This document shows positions 23,967 to 38,100 of a DNA stretch of 64,000 nucleotides, piece by piece (position 1 is the first letter of the stretch; every line of letters begins with the position of its first letter). A program made the position numbers and the translations under genes. The stretch lies in contig OZ316894.1 in assembly GCA_973895155.1 (NCBI GenBank), positions 23,374,001 through 23,438,000 of the forward strand, given 5' to 3'. The stretch comes from Marsupella aquatica. Lineage: Eukaryota; Marchantiophyta. The notes under the pieces were generated by a model that worked only from the letters and a program-made list of their open reading frames with translations, did no database searches and was not told where the DNA came from.

Positions 23967-26900
23967 AGAACAGGTAACTGTTGATGAGGGAGTGACCACT
24001 GCAGCCAGACTTGGTTATTCTGGCCTTGATGGGTTTTCTTCACCCTTGGGCATGTACCTCCATAGATAACTACTAAGAGACCATGCCTTGGTAATATGCC
24101 TCATTGTGTTGATTCTCGATATCACCACGTATTTTAGGTGCTGTACTCTCAGCCTGTCCCTGTCTTCTAGCAACAATTGGGCGCTACTCATCTGAAAGCT
24201 GTTGTGAATTAAAAATGCCGCTTTGAGAGTCATACCAGATGAGGGATTTGGTGCATGCCATATGACAAGGGTGTGATATTACGACAATCTCGCAACATAG
24301 CTAACGTAGTTAATAGTGAGCAACAGTTCAAACCTGTTTTTGGTAGGTCAATTGGTAGGAGCCAGGGATTTACGAGTCTATTAGAAAGGCTAGAGATTTT
24401 GGCAGCGTTATTGGAACGGGAAGGGTCAGTCTCTCAAGGACGCTGGTATTTATTGGAGTTGAGCACTTGGATTTTTAACTCGTAAAACGAAATTTTATCC
24501 TGAGAATTAACTTGATATAAGGAGAATTCTCAGGGAAGGTAAGCCACTTGAAATCCATGGACTATTAGGGCCCGTCACAACACTACACCATGGATGACGA
24601 CAAACTGTCATTTTGAAGGAACAGGTTCCTGAAGATATTCTGTAGAACGACACAAGTGTCATTGAAAAGATAAGTTACATACACAAGGAATTGACACATC
24701 ACAATGAACTGAATAAACACTTCCGGGTGCCCACAATTGTGCATTTTCAGTCGACATATTTGGAGTTTGTTTAGGTGAGACATCGTTCCCTTGAAGATTC
24801 TATCGCTGGAATCAAAAGTCTATTGCAGAACCGAGTCAAACAATGGGCCAGGACAGGATTGTATTTGTGAATAATTCTTAGTCGGGGCACCGGTTAACGG
24901 TATATTCTCATGGGTCTCCACTGTACTACTACTTTTGACAGGGATCTTGTGCCTGATGCAAGAGCCGAAGATGAATAAATTTTATTGCCACGTGGGCAGC
25001 TCAGGACTTTCACGTTCTGGCTTTTTACCTGTGACTTCGGAAGAGACTTGATTGAATGACAATGGGTTACCAAGAAGCACTGGAAAAGGTTGAAGTGCTT
25101 AGTGGCCTGCACGGTGTGGTGAATGTCGTGAAGAGGTCGGTGAGTACACGCAATAATCGCACGCCTGGTGATGCACAAGTTATGTTTACCAGTCAGTTCT
25201 CATTTGAGAAGATCGAAAGGCTAAGTCTGGGTTTTCAAGATTACGTTGAGATTATGCTCTTAACCCGAGTAACTTGAACCTTTTTCCTCCTCTTAATGTG
25301 TTTTCATAACAGAGGTTCTCCGAAATTTTCAGGCTCATCTGAGCCGTGTTTCCGAAGATTGGAATGTTGGAGTACTTTTTCTGCTGCTCTTTACTGCAGA
25401 GAAGGATTAGATGAAATTTCTGGGAAGATCTGGAAATGATCTTCATGCAATTAGTGAGCTTGGGTTATCGTGAGGAAGTAATGCTATGCCTCACTGTGTA
25501 CTCCTGGAGTGCTCTTTACTTGTTCACTTTTCATATTTTGTGTATGCTTCAGGTTCCATCTGCACTTTTCATGAGACTTTGCATTCACTGGTCTTTTGTT
25601 TCACGACACTCGCTTTACTGTGGCGATATAGACATTCGAAATTTGACCAGGAACAACGCGGATGAACTCTTGATGCCCTTGGACGCGTGACAAACCTCCA
25701 CATTTGGTTCTCACCGATTGTCAGATCCAGAAATTTCAAATAATTATTTTCAGGTTTTGAAAGACATCTGTTTTATACTGGTGGCATTGAAAAGCTCATC
25801 GTGTAGAGCAAGAATTTTCTAATTGGACGTTGTCTCCTCCAGAGTCGTGGTCTCTGAGCTGGACTAGCCTCAAATTAGCTTAAGCTTGAGGAAGAAGTAG
25901 CAAATCTGTTCCAGGTCTGCACATTTCCCATGGTCCCGTGAACTTCAACCAGAAAATATTTCCACTTTCAGTCTGAAAAGCATGGAACACCTCTCTGCAC
26001 TGCAAACTCGAAGATCGATCTTACTTCCATCTGCTTCACGATTCATCGGTTTGTTCTCTCAGCTTGGCTTTCTCTGCACCAACTCGATTCTGAGGGTGCG
26101 ATGCAAAGATTCTGGCCTTCCAAATAAGCTACAGTAAGTAGACGATTGCTTCGATGCTGCCGTAGTTGGGAAAGAACTTTCTTTGCATGTTCTTCTGCAG
26201 CAATGACCACGAAACTACTGACCCCAGTCACGGGCAAAGCTCACCCTCTTATTTGACGAAGCTGCTAAGGGTGGACGCTCCTTGAAACTTTCCTAGGAAA
26301 GGCCATCCCAATCTCTACAACAGACACCTACCTACCTAGTGATCCACCAACCAGCTTCAATACTCCACGGAATGGCGATGAAAGTAACGCATACTAACAT
26401 ATATTATTGTCCCATGTGCCCAACAGGATGAATGGATGAGACGGTTACGCGCAGGGTGGAGGAAACTTCCGATTTTAATTGTAATTCGAGAAAGAAGCTC
26501 TGTATCGACCTTGGGTTGCAAGATTGAGTTCCTTTTTACATAGGGTCTTATTCGGGATATCGTGTCAGTTTGGTTAACGGGAAAACAACAGTCAAGTCTG
26601 CTCCTCTTATAATTAACTACGGAGTGTACAGTTCCGCACATGCGACTGTTCATGACTTCGTCGTGTGAGAGCGTGGAAACCCAAAAGCTGTGGTACTGTC
26701 ATGAATGCAGCTGGATCTAGAACCAGATCGATGGGGACGGCAATTTTCACGGCAATGTTTTGCCGGTGCAAAGCTCGAGCTCCTCGGGTCTCGGAAAGCA
26801 TCAGAATTTGATGCAATGTGATGCCATCATGTCAAACTTGAACTGTTGGTGGACAGTAAGTAAGTTGAAGAAAGTACTTCTCTGCCACTGAAATCTGGCA

Positions 26901-27480
26901 AGCACTGTTTCACTACCGTCCTACGAAGCGCTACTTGCTCGGATCCCGGCACTCTCATCGCGACCCTTTCCTCAGTGCACCAAAGTAATCTAGCGCAAGG
27001 TGGAGTTAGAAATTTAGAAAGGAGACCTGCTCACTGGCACGATGGCCCCTGGTTCTGTGCAAGTTCTGTCCTGCCTCACTGGCAACAAGGTCCCCGGACA
27101 TACGCAAGTTCAGGTCTATCTCCAAGTGAGCAGTTCGGCTCAAGCGTTCGAACGGTTAGCCCTTAGATTGTTTTGACTCATGGAAGCCGTTCCCAATTAT
27201 GAAACTCCAATCCATCAGACTGAGATTGGATAACAAGAAAATGAAGTGAATTAAAGTAGTTTGCTATGCAATTAGTTTTCTCTCTGCAGGTGATAAACAT
27301 TCCGTGTCAGTCTTTTAAGTAGTGTAAGGACCATACATTGGTAGACTGGACCCAGGATGTTATCATTGCGGAGCGTGAGTAGTAGTCGAAATGATTCTGA
27401 ACTGGGTTTCCTTTATCGAATGACAGACTGCCGTAGTCCTGACCAGGCTTCGCACAGCTAAGAGCGCAATCACACAAAAA
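23967..27480. other. intergenic region, no supportable gene
   Basis: After the FAX stop codon I see only short ORFs with no domain, motif or plausible splice partner. The first few hundred bases probably hold the FAX 3' UTR. I found no tRNA, rRNA or transposase-like sequence. Confidence 0.5.
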
Positions 27481-27585
27481 CTCAGTGGGATTACAAATCA
27501 ATCTCCGTTACATGGCTCAGTGGGATTACAAATTAATCTCGGTTACATCAGTCAGTGGGATTACAAATCAATCTCGGTTACATCT
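27481..27585. repeat. 35-bp tandem repeat (3 units)
   Basis: The phrase TCAGTGGGATTACAAAT followed by a TAATCTC-GTTACAT phrase is repeated three times at 35-bp spacing, starting near 27481, 27516 and 27551, with few mismatches. It is non-coding. Confidence 0.9.
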
Positions 27586-29530
27586 TCAGTTCGCTGGAGA
27601 GTAATACAGCTATGTGGGAATTGGCCTCGATAATCGAATCTGTCTACGGTCCCTCGTGATTGCTATCTTTAACTCACAATTGTCGCCAGCTTTACTTTTT
27701 TGGCCAATTTTCTCCCAAATTTGGCTAGCAACCCAGTACAAAGGAATTCTTCTTTGATTTTAAATCATCAAGAAGAGTTTTGCTGTGTGCGCGTTGATAA
27801 GGATTATTGGCCAATTACTTACGAAAGTGAAAGTTCTATTATCCAGATCTGACGGTAGTCCTTGAAACTAAGAGAATCTGACGGCTGTTGTTGCACTTGT
27901 CAGAATCTTCATACCAGACCAGAAAGTACCTCTTAAAAGGCTGGGCAGGAGTCGCCACCGTACCTCCTAAATCTACAAAAAGAAAGGCTGATCGTCACCG
28001 GCACTGTCAGCTGCTGTTAGCCTAGAAGTAGGCTTGAATGCTGAGGATAAATAACAGTAAACAGTACTTTCGATCATAAGCAAATTGCCCCCCGACATCG
28101 CTTGACGAAGTAGGCCATTGACAAACTCACTCCCTAAATCATAATGTCATCAAATGGAACCAATCAAGACGTCGACGAGATCCTCTGTTGACGACTGGAT
28201 TGGATCCTGTTGGGGAGGGGTAGAGAGCTCATCCGTGACATGGCAATCCAGACATATGCCGTGAAAACCTTAACGTCGCTGTTTTTCCGGTTTATGGTTA
28301 TCCTGGGACATCTCCACTGTTCCCCAAGTAAAGTGAGTGGGTCCTCTGGAATTTGGCGAGTCATGTTGACGTTAGAAGCAACATCTCGTTAATTTAATTA
28401 AGAAAGACAATGTGTACATTTTCGGGAGAGCGAGGAAGCTTGCAAGAAAGAGCACTCTAACCAAATTGTCGAGCTATCGAATGCGAAAACTTGGGGATGA
28501 TCTATCGAGCGTTAAAAACATCGAAAGCGATACGCGGTAATGCAAAACAGTAGGCGGGCGGGAATCAAGGCTGTGCTCATACGTAACATAGGTGTCGTCC
28601 TTACCTCATCATCGCAGTCCTTTAATAGATTCCTGCAGGTGACGAGAGTCGTGTTCCATCCTTGTTTGAAAATTGCTGTTGGAAAGGATGCAGCTGCGAA
28701 GTTTCTTCGTATTAAAACCTTGTAAGAAACCTGCAAGTAGACACTTCAGATACGGTGGTTCAATTTGGCTGCTGAGCAAATCAGTGCCTCCTTTGGATGC
28801 CAGTCGCACTGTCGACTGGCGATCTCTGTGGAGTGTGGAACACGGACGGCAATAATGAATGGCAGAAACCAACCTGTGGGTATGAATGCCCCATCACTGC
28901 CTTGCGTGGTACTTTGAGGCCCCATGTCTTCGTACTCGTGTTCAAGTTGATATTGATAGCAAAAATATCCCTAAAGCTGTAAAGCATGATCCCTACCCGT
29001 GCGCACAACCTCTCACATCGCCTATGATGGAAACTGACCCATAACAGTTTTGTCACACGGAATTCGTCATTTCCTCGAAGTTGGCCCTTCTTCGAAGATA
29101 ATAATTCCAGCTCCTACTTCCGAGAAACTTCTTCAACGGTTGTGTGAGCTTTCTCTCGTGCAAACTGCATTTTACATTCTTCTACAACGACTGGACTGTT
29201 TTCTCGAAGAGACACTGTCACTGGCGGCGCAGCTTGCTCCATGTTCAAGTTTCCAAATTTTTCCAAAAGACACTAAGAGACCATTTGCCTGGTTGCTTCC
29301 GAGCTTTCGCACTGACTGCCGTTGGAAGCCACATTTTACATTCTTCTACTTTCGCAGTGCTCCCTGAAAAAGCTTGCATACGGCCATGCTTCACATTTCT
29401 GGTCTCCAAAGTTTTTCATGAGATTCTCACAGAGCTCCCAAAAGCTTGCAATCCGCTATGTCCTTCACAGACACGTTGGTTATCATCGCAACATTCCATT
29501 AGGGCAGGACATAAAATGTTGTTAGGGTCA
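27586..29530. other. intergenic region, no supportable gene
   Basis: Several overlapping ORFs up to 134 codons exist around 29.0-29.5 kb, but their translations lack any recognisable domain. The underlying DNA contains the words ACATTTTACATTCTTCTAC and CAAACTGCATTTTACATTC, suggesting an old duplication rather than a gene. Confidence 0.45.
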
Positions 29531-29805
29531 GGACAAAAATCCCTATAGGCTACCTAATTATGTACCCTATAAGGGTGATACATAAAAATAAATAAAGAGA
29601 TCATATGCTTACCAAATTATGTACCCATAAAGGTGATACATCCAGCAAACACAAAAAGTATTTTGACTGCCAAATTATGTACCCTATAAGGGTGATACAT
29701 AAAAATAAATAAAGGCTGTTAAGATCAGGACAAAAATCATGCTTACCAAATTATGTACCCATAAAGGTGATACATCCAACAAACACACAAAGTATTCTGA
29801 CTTGC
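29531..29805. repeat. nested tandem duplication (two ~140-bp units)
   Basis: Each unit contains the phrase ATTATGTACCCTATAAGGGT followed by an AT-rich stretch with AAATAAATAAA, then a diverged partner ACCCATAAAGGTGATACATC and a CAAACACAAAAAGTATT-like segment. The two units are almost identical. ACCCTATAAGGGT is itself a short palindrome. No coding capacity. Confidence 0.85.
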
Positions 29806-29931
29806 CCTACTGTGATAATCCCATCTACTATAGATCATTTCCACTTTGTACTAAAACTGGAGACTACAACTCGAGATCCGCGGCTCCTCAATCCCAGATA
29901 TAAGCTGCATTATGGACGAATTACAGTACCC

Positions 29932-30105
29932 CTTGGCATATACCTATAACAAATACCTAGCACATACCAAGCTGTATGTGGGTCCTGCTCAATCTATATC
30001 TCATTGACAAAAAACACCTCTCGGCATATACCTATAACAAATACCTAGCACATACCAAAGTTGTATGTGGGTCCGGCTCAATATATATCACATTGAAAAA
30101 AAACA
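29932..30105. repeat. tandem duplication (~90 bp x 2)
   Basis: The phrase GGCATATACCTATAACAAA, then CCTAGCACATACCAA and TGTATGTGGGTCC, occurs twice in direct tandem. Confidence 0.9.
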
Positions 30106-31124
30106 CAAGGGGACAAACCGGATTACAATATCCAAAAGGCACGAGACCCAAAAAAAAAAAAGGCAACGAGGCCCAATAAAATAAACAAAGGGAAACCTAG
30201 GGACAAGTAAAGATCCAAATAAGGCCGAGAGTCCTCAGTTAAAGTGCATCAGTGTAACAAATAAAAGACAAAATAATCTGGGGAGGGAAAAATCCAGGGA
30301 ATACCGAAAAGCCGAATGGACGACTAAAGTCCACCATTTAGAAAATAAAGACAAAATAAACTGAAACCCTGTGAGCAGAAAACTGAAAAGTCAAGGTAAG
30401 TCAAGGTTTAGCCCATAAATCAATAACCACCTGGGAGGAAAAATAAGTGTTGAATGGCTGGCCCCTTCACAGTCACTCCACTCCCCGCACTACACAGACC
30501 TTATTACATCTTGCTGATTTTGTCTCCCACTCTACAGTAAATAGTTCCCTTCATTGTACTTTGTTTGGTACTTTCATTGCACTTAGTAAATTCTGGTCAC
30601 CGAAAATTCACGATAAAGATGGGCAAGAACGGAAAAACAGAAAAACATGAGTAGACCAGGAGCCGACAAGCTTGAGTGTGACGAACATGGACAAAAGAAC
30701 TAAAGCGCTACAACCCAAAAGCCTGATAAAGCTGTGGGGTGACATATGAGACCTACCCTATGTGAAAAAGTAAAACGTGTACAATTGATAAGACTACTAA
30801 ACGCTGGCAGTTTGTTACTTTGTTGGGGGGCGGGGGTGTCGGTCCTATCTATTTGAGAACGAGCACTTTTTCATCATGATTCTAATAATACTGACAGGTG
30901 GAAAGAAACAGAATTCTCATCAATTCTCCTGGTGCTGGCAAGTGGAAACAAAGAAAAAGACCATAAGCGTAAAACTATAAGTGACGGTGGGGGAGAGAGA
31001 GCCAAGGTATAATAATGGAGCACTGCCTTACAGCATACAAACTTGTCTCCTTGTATTATACACAAACCTAGATATTTAGGAAAGATAAGAGCCTTATGCT
31101 CGTGCCTTGCACAGTGCAAGGAGG

Positions 31125-31240
31125 GCTGGCCCGGAGGGAGTTGGGCTGGGGCATTTATGGGGCTGGTCCATAGAGTGTCAGGCTGGGAAGTTTTGGGGCC
31201 AGCCCATAGGGAGTAAGGCCGGAGCATTTGTGGTGCAGCG
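31125..31240. repeat. degenerate ~43-bp tandem repeat (3 units)
   Basis: Three similar units combine GGCTGG or GGCCGG, a -GGGGCATTTATGG or TTTTGGGGCC segment, and CATAGGGAGT. Non-coding. Confidence 0.6.
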
Positions 31241-31974
31241 GATAGCACATATGTGATAGGGGTGTACATTTCCTCCATCAATGGTTAGGGAAAACAGTCA
31301 ATCGAATCCAATGGCTATGAATCTTTCCCGCCCATGAGCTTTTTTATATTGGGACAAAGGACTAAAAAGGCAGGATACCTTGTTATAGTTGTAGACTTAG
31401 AGTTAGAATACAGGGTTGCCAAAAATAATTTAAGTAGAGTAAGTGAAACCTTAGTTTAATGAAATATAATTTGGTCATTTTTCCTATTTGGAATTATTAT
31501 GAACCTTAGTTTTCTGCGTTACTTAGAGATTACGTAAAATAAATTGCACTGAAATAGGCTAGACAGGAAATTTAGAGGTGCTACAGTTAACACTTGGGGA
31601 CTGATCAGTTGAACTGGTCCAGGCAGACAGGAAACTTTGGTCATAAAGTTTTGGGTACTCCCAGGGAGGATTTGATATTGGGGTATAGGGGACACTTCAT
31701 GCAGGGGTCTCGGCAGGGGTGGGATGAGCATTTTGGGTTGAGATTTTCTAAGATTGGTTGTCTGGCTCAATCTTGGGGGGGCGGGGGGGGCAGACATCAG
31801 GTGGTTGATTACAGGTTTTTGTAGGGCCTCTCATCAAGCGATCCAATCAAAGGTTTCTAAGATTTCATGATTATAATTTTTATGGATGTTGTGAAGTGGC
31901 CCAATGTCCTTTATATTCAATTCTTGACATGATCAGTTTTCTAGACAAACTTTTAAATCTCTGGACATGCTTGA

Positions 31975-32160
31975 CAGGTGGCTAAGCATTCTTGTAGGGA
32001 GATTTTCAATGGCGTGTTCTTGAAGCAAAGCTACTTATTAAAGGCATGTATGTTCAGCTTCACCCACTACCTAAGTTATTGTAGGGTGATTTTCAATGGG
32101 GCGGTCTTGAAGCAAAGCTACTCATTAAATGCATGTACATTCATCTTCACCAACCACTGA
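31975..32160. repeat. tandem duplication (~98 bp x 2)
   Basis: Two direct copies contain TTGTAGGG-GATTTTCAATGG, CTTGAAGCAAAGCTACT and GCATGTA-TTCA phrases in the same order. Non-coding. Confidence 0.9.
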
Positions 32161-35100
32161 GGTACGGTTTGCCTCATTTGTTAGTTATGGCCCCCATGGG
32201 AAGCTCCTTCCCAAATCCCTGGAAGCATGTGTAACCACATCAGTATTATTGGTCACAAACAAGAACTTTTAGTTATGTAAGAAGTACCAAACACTACTAT
32301 TTCATGTTTGAGGCAAGGCGAAGAAAAATAGTTAGACCCCGTAACTATAAAAACAATGGAAAACATGTTGAATAAACAAAGAAGGGGGTAAAAGAGGATT
32401 AATAAAAGAGGGGGAAAGTATAAAGTCTGATAGAGTGATATGTTGGTCAACTGAAACCTGATAGCATTGGTCGTCCAGCAGTTACAAGTCCTTTTTCATC
32501 ACAACATGTAAGGTTATAATGATGTCGGGACAAATGCAGATGTTCATGCCATGGAGGTTTTGTCAGTGCCTCCGGACATTACTCTCCTATATGGACCTTA
32601 AATAAATGTTTTTGTAAGTGATGAATAGTGTTTTTTGTTGAAATGACGACTGTGCGCCCAATATGTTCCAATGACCATTGTGGCGAAGACCAACATGGCA
32701 CCTAGAAAACCAACCCAAAAGAGCCAAACCACGCGTCAACCAAGCAGTGCAGTGCTAGGAACCCCCAAAATGACCACCAATTAACAACCTCTGGACGGAA
32801 TTGGATCTGTGTCAATCACGTAAACACGAACAGAACTAATATTGTAAATGGGGTGAACAATCTCATCCACCTTGATCAAGGGAGTACTAGCTCTAGTGAG
32901 TTTAGGATGCTAGTACATCTTTGCATTACTGACCATATAGTGATCCCTATCCATAGCATTGTGTGTATTGCACTTCTGGGTCCTACCTTGTTGCCAACAG
33001 CCATGCAATGCACCACATCCACTTTGTCTAATCTCCTCTTTATGTTGGAGATGACACCAAGCCTATCTAGCTCTGGACTCCGCCATTAGTAATGCTACCA
33101 TTGTTGCGGGCATTGTTGAGACTATTTATGAGAAATTGTGTAGCATATATGGTAGTCGTAACCTGTGTGGCAATCATCAATAGCCAAAAGTTAGTTAATT
33201 TAGTTTTGAGCTGGTGTGATCTGATGGCATACTTTAAGCCATAAGCCAACAAGTTTTCTAAGTGTAGAGTATCTTTCTGACTCCCAGCCAAAACATGTAT
33301 GTGTTCGCAACAGATGCAAAAAGAAAAACATTTTTCCAGAGCATTTTGCCTCAATAATGGTTTCAAGCTGTCGTCACTTCACTACCCTGGGCGCCAACTG
33401 ATATTTAATTAATTATTTGCATAACCTAGTTACTACCACAGTACCTTAGCACAATATCCTGCTTAGAGAAACAAGAAACATTGTTGACTCCAATGCACCT
33501 ACAAAGAAAAATTGCAGTAGAGCCATGAATTATACATGCAAGCACTTATGGGACATCAGGATTTCTAACAATGCACTTATGGGCTAAATAGGGCATGTCA
33601 AAGTCCTCTGGTAAGAAAGTGTTATGGGCTAAAACTTTTTGGACATAAGATTCTTATGGGGTTTGTATTTGGGTAGCCCTCACCTCCTGGCCTTGACTGT
33701 ATCTCATTTATGGTGTTGTTTTGACACACCCTGGTAGGGTTCATGAACCCCAAATAAAAGCAATTGAGATGACTATTGAGAATGAGCTGACACATTGCCG
33801 AATGACAACCCTGATGAACTCCAAATGTTAAATCATCACACCAAGTAAAACACTATCATTCGATGCCGCCCTTTGAGGAAAAACACCCCTGCCACTCACA
33901 AAACCTCAAATTGATCATGCCTGCCACACACAGATCAAAGCATGCCCACAGCACAAATCCCCTCCACTCTCAAACACTCACAAAAACCCTAGAAAAGTGG
34001 CAATCCACAACAGTCTGGATAGGTCATGGGTTCATCAAGAAACACTTTGCATTTTAGGGTTCCATCAAGTAATTCTCTCAATCACAGCAGCTCGAAGATA
34101 CATTCTGTTAATTTTCTGGGGCGAACTAGCACCTGACTTTGTCATTGGTTGGCAGAGACCTTTCTTGAGAGTTTCCAGGCAAATGCTCCGACGGCAATTT
34201 CCAGGGTTTAGGGTTTAGCATTAAAGTCCTTCTCAATTCCCAGAAGGCATCATTCTGCCTCAACTTTCTCGCCCAAGTACTAAACAGAGAGCACTCAACG
34301 CCCAATGCTTCAGGAACTCAAGTGCATCTACTGTACATCTCAGTACAGTGACTCAGTTGGAGTACAAACCGCCGAGGACTCGATGTTGTCAATAATCTAC
34401 TTCTTCATCTAGGATTCTAAGCTGTTGATTCGTGGCTGCGCATCGTTTCTTATAACTAGTGATTTCTAATTGGTCGTCTTGGCCTGAGCTGGCTGGCAGA
34501 CTTGAAAACTGGAGATGGATAATTCTGCCCAACTTTCTAAGTGGATTGTTTCAAATTGACAAATTGCTCTTTCTTCGTCACCGGGCCCAACTCCTTGAAA
34601 TTGCAACCGAAAGTTAAAGCAAAAGAATTTCAGGTCGGCAGAAAGCTGACCTAACGTACCTATGATGCAACCATTCGAGTGAGAGGGACGGTGGATTAGA
34701 ATGTATCTCCATCGCCAGTCAGACATCTGTGCTTGGTGGGACGCTGCCTTCTGGTGGGTGTAAACAGGGACCCCATAACCTGCAAAAAAGTTGAAGAGCT
34801 ATCCGAAAAAGGTTTGAGCACCTGATCTATGCTTACTAGATGTGAGTTTGCAAAAAGACGGGCACCCATATTATGATTATTAGGTGTTTGCAATAATTCA
34901 TACTCTACGTACTGTACGTCTAAATCCAAACTAAGCAATGTCGATTTCTGGCTTCTACGCAACGCACATTATGTTCCTGCACACAATTAACGGTTGACTT
35001 AAACTTTGCATTGAGAATTCGAACTCAAAACATTCGGACTCCATTTCCAGTGGTGTTCGATTGCAAGACAGTCGGCCACTCGATCGATTTTTGTTTCTAA

Positions 35101-38100
35101 AATTGGGAAGTCAAATATAACAGAGCCCACAAATGCTGAGCAGATACTGCAGGAAACGCAACAGAATTTCAATCATTTCCATGATCCAAAACCTGCACCA
35201 CGTCTCCCACGAATTTATCTACTGTAGTGAAGTCTGAAGGATCAGAAGTTTTGTTTCCCTCGTTTCAAGTTTTGAGACAGCTTAATTGGACTCTTACAGT
35301 AGTTGCTGTCTTAGCCCTCTGCTAATCTCAGGAGTTCATACTGTCTTCAAGGGCATGGTGGTGCTGCAAATGACAGCTTTCATGGATTTGGGAGCTGGAT
35401 GTTTCTGAAGGGTGTTTAAATTTCTTGTTCCCGAATGGATCTGTGAAATTCAAGATATTTTGAGATCCACTAAATGTGGCTTACTATTTACAAGAAGTGC
35501 CGGCACTTGTGACTTTTTTAATCTTAAAGCAAATTGGAGGGTCACTTCTTTTTGGGGGTTTGCATTTGCCTCTTCCATAGTGTTGGGTGTTTGTTAAATT
35601 TGGATCTCATTTGTTTTCCCTTCATTGTACTTTGTTTGGCCCTTTTTGTAAATAAGTAACACTTTCAACACTTGTTGAAAGTTAAACTCCAAGCCAAAAA
35701 CCTTTTGCAATGAACTTCCATACAAAATCCTTTCTAATACAGGAGCCAAATTTTTGAAATGTTTGGACCACTGTTACCACGTAGTATCAATAGACACGAT
35801 ACCTTAATGGGCCCTGAGGTCTTGTAAAGTCAACTATAGTCATTTCCATTAATTATAGGTATGGTCTAGACCCTAGATTCTGTCTAGTAAACTCAGCTAG
35901 AGCCATTTCACTCATTATAGTCTTTGAGCGAATAAAAAGGAGCAATGGGCCCCAGGGTTTGTAAGACCACCGAGCCTAATGGAGAGTACCCTTGACCAAG
36001 AATTTAAAAAGTGAATAAGGCTAGCAACTGTTGGTAGTGGATGTGAGTGGATGACGAGTCATAACGAACCTTAATAAACACTAAGGGGATTTTGGATTGG
36101 TTTTTAATTAAGACCACCTCAAGAGCTCTTAGGGGAGTTTACAAGATCGAGATGACCTAATGTAGGCTCCCGCGGAGACATATGCTTCAGGGACCCCCTC
36201 TGTGCACACAATGTCCCCCAATGTTTCATTTGTTACAGTGTGGACCATCATCCCAAGTGCTATACGTCGAGTTCTTGAGTGGTGCCTTACTATGAAGTTC
36301 ATCATTTCAGCCTCACCAGATCTCACAAGGCAATATTGCGCTTCATATGCAGTGCCGAGCCTACCATGGGTTTCAGGTGGACTGAAACACTTGTGAAGGC
36401 ATCATAAATTATGTCTTCAGTTCATTTTGAATTTTAGGGCTCGGCAAGTTACAGGTACCAGGATTGAATTACTTCTGCACATTGGGACAAGTTATTTTAT
36501 CATGGGTTTAGGCAGAGGCAAATGTGCCACCTAGTTCAGGAGCTTACTCAGGTTACTTTGTTTTCTTGAAATTTTTTAGATGTACTTTTGTTTGTTTATT
36601 TTAGACAAGGTATATCCTTTGTAATTTTGGATTTTGGAATTATTTTCAACCCCCTCTTAATTTTTTATTTGTTTCTTGTTTGAGAACCCCCTTTAGGTCT
36701 ATATTTATTTGTCAATCATGTCCATCCTTTGTTAGAATATGTTGTTTTATCTTTATATTCAAGTTATCTTAAATTGATTCTTCATACCCAAGATTCAAAG
36801 TCATCTCCACCATGACACACCATATATCACAACACAAATCAAGGACGCCATTGAAAGTCACCTAGGATAGATAACCTCAAAATTACGTTAAGCTAGTGCT
36901 ATTATGTACAGCCAACTTTTCCCAAAACTATCCAACAGTAAATGGTAGAGCAATATAGAATGGCCCGTTTACAATGATTTACTTTTGGGGATTAACGTAA
37001 CATGTAGGCAAAGCTCATATATCTATCCGTAAAATTCAAGTTGGATGGAACAATATACAAACCTCCGCATCTATCTTAGTCAAGTTTAGAGATATCTCTA
37101 ACCTAAGGTAACTCAACACCCTACCCTGTTTAGTGTGGGACAAACTAGGGTAAGGTGGACAATTACTTACAGCAGTGGAAATTGCTCCAGAGAAAGAGTT
37201 GTCTACCATCATGTACATATAATCTACACCATTAGATCTTCCTATAGTTAAGGAACTGTTGGACTGCACTCTAGCTGCAAGGTAATGAAGGCGGCACTAT
37301 CAGTACCACAATCTGATTGTGTAGGGTAGCCAACGGAAATCTCAAATAAAAATTGCAAAATCTAGTCAATAACGTAAGCCCTGGTGTAGTACCAAGGACG
37401 TTGTTGACAAAGAGGTGGGTGATTTCAGCCAATAATATGACACGATTCTTTGGGATATGTGCTTGTGTTGCAAGCAATCTGCTCAGGGCTATAATTCACT
37501 GTTTTGTGCTTTTGAATTTGACACCGATTACTCATTATGGATCTGTGTTGCTTCCACTTTTTCAAAGTGACAGGGTGTTCATGCATGTCCTCGATGTGTA
37601 TCTTCCTGGAAACAGCCTCTAGTGTACCAAAATCCCAAAGGTGATATGCGTAGCTGGTCATTTGACAAATAGGATTGTAAAATGCAATTGGCTGAGTGCT
37701 CTCCAAACTCATTCGGTTGGTGCTCACTAATAATGCACACTAGCTTGATTACCAGTTACTGAAAGTAAATAGAGATGAGGAGGGAAAAAAACCTGTAGGA
37801 AAAAGAATGCCAAGCTATTCATGTTCATCTTTGCCATTGCCCTTGTTTTTTGTGTCCACCCTCACTTCAGTTATCTTCTGAGTTAGAGTCATGGCCAAGA
37901 GGTTTCACTCTAGACATTTAGGCCCGAGAGTAGCTTTTGATTGAAACTCTTGTTAGATGGTCCTGTTTGCTGTAATGAGATTTTTCTTAGTTACTTTTTG
38001 GACCCCTTATTTTATAATGCTTTGACATCATATTTAGCATCCTTTCACCCCACCTAGAGCTACACACATCTAGCCCTGTCCCCCTTCTAACCATAGTGTG

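Noticed and set aside
27481-27585. CRISPR-like array
   Set aside because: The three 35-bp units are directly contiguous with no unique spacers, so it is a simple tandem repeat in a plant genome.
29050-29548. Overlapping ORFs of 105 and 134 codons
   Set aside because: No domain, no splice context, and the DNA contains repeated CATTTTACATTCTTCTAC words, so they look like chance frames over a duplication.
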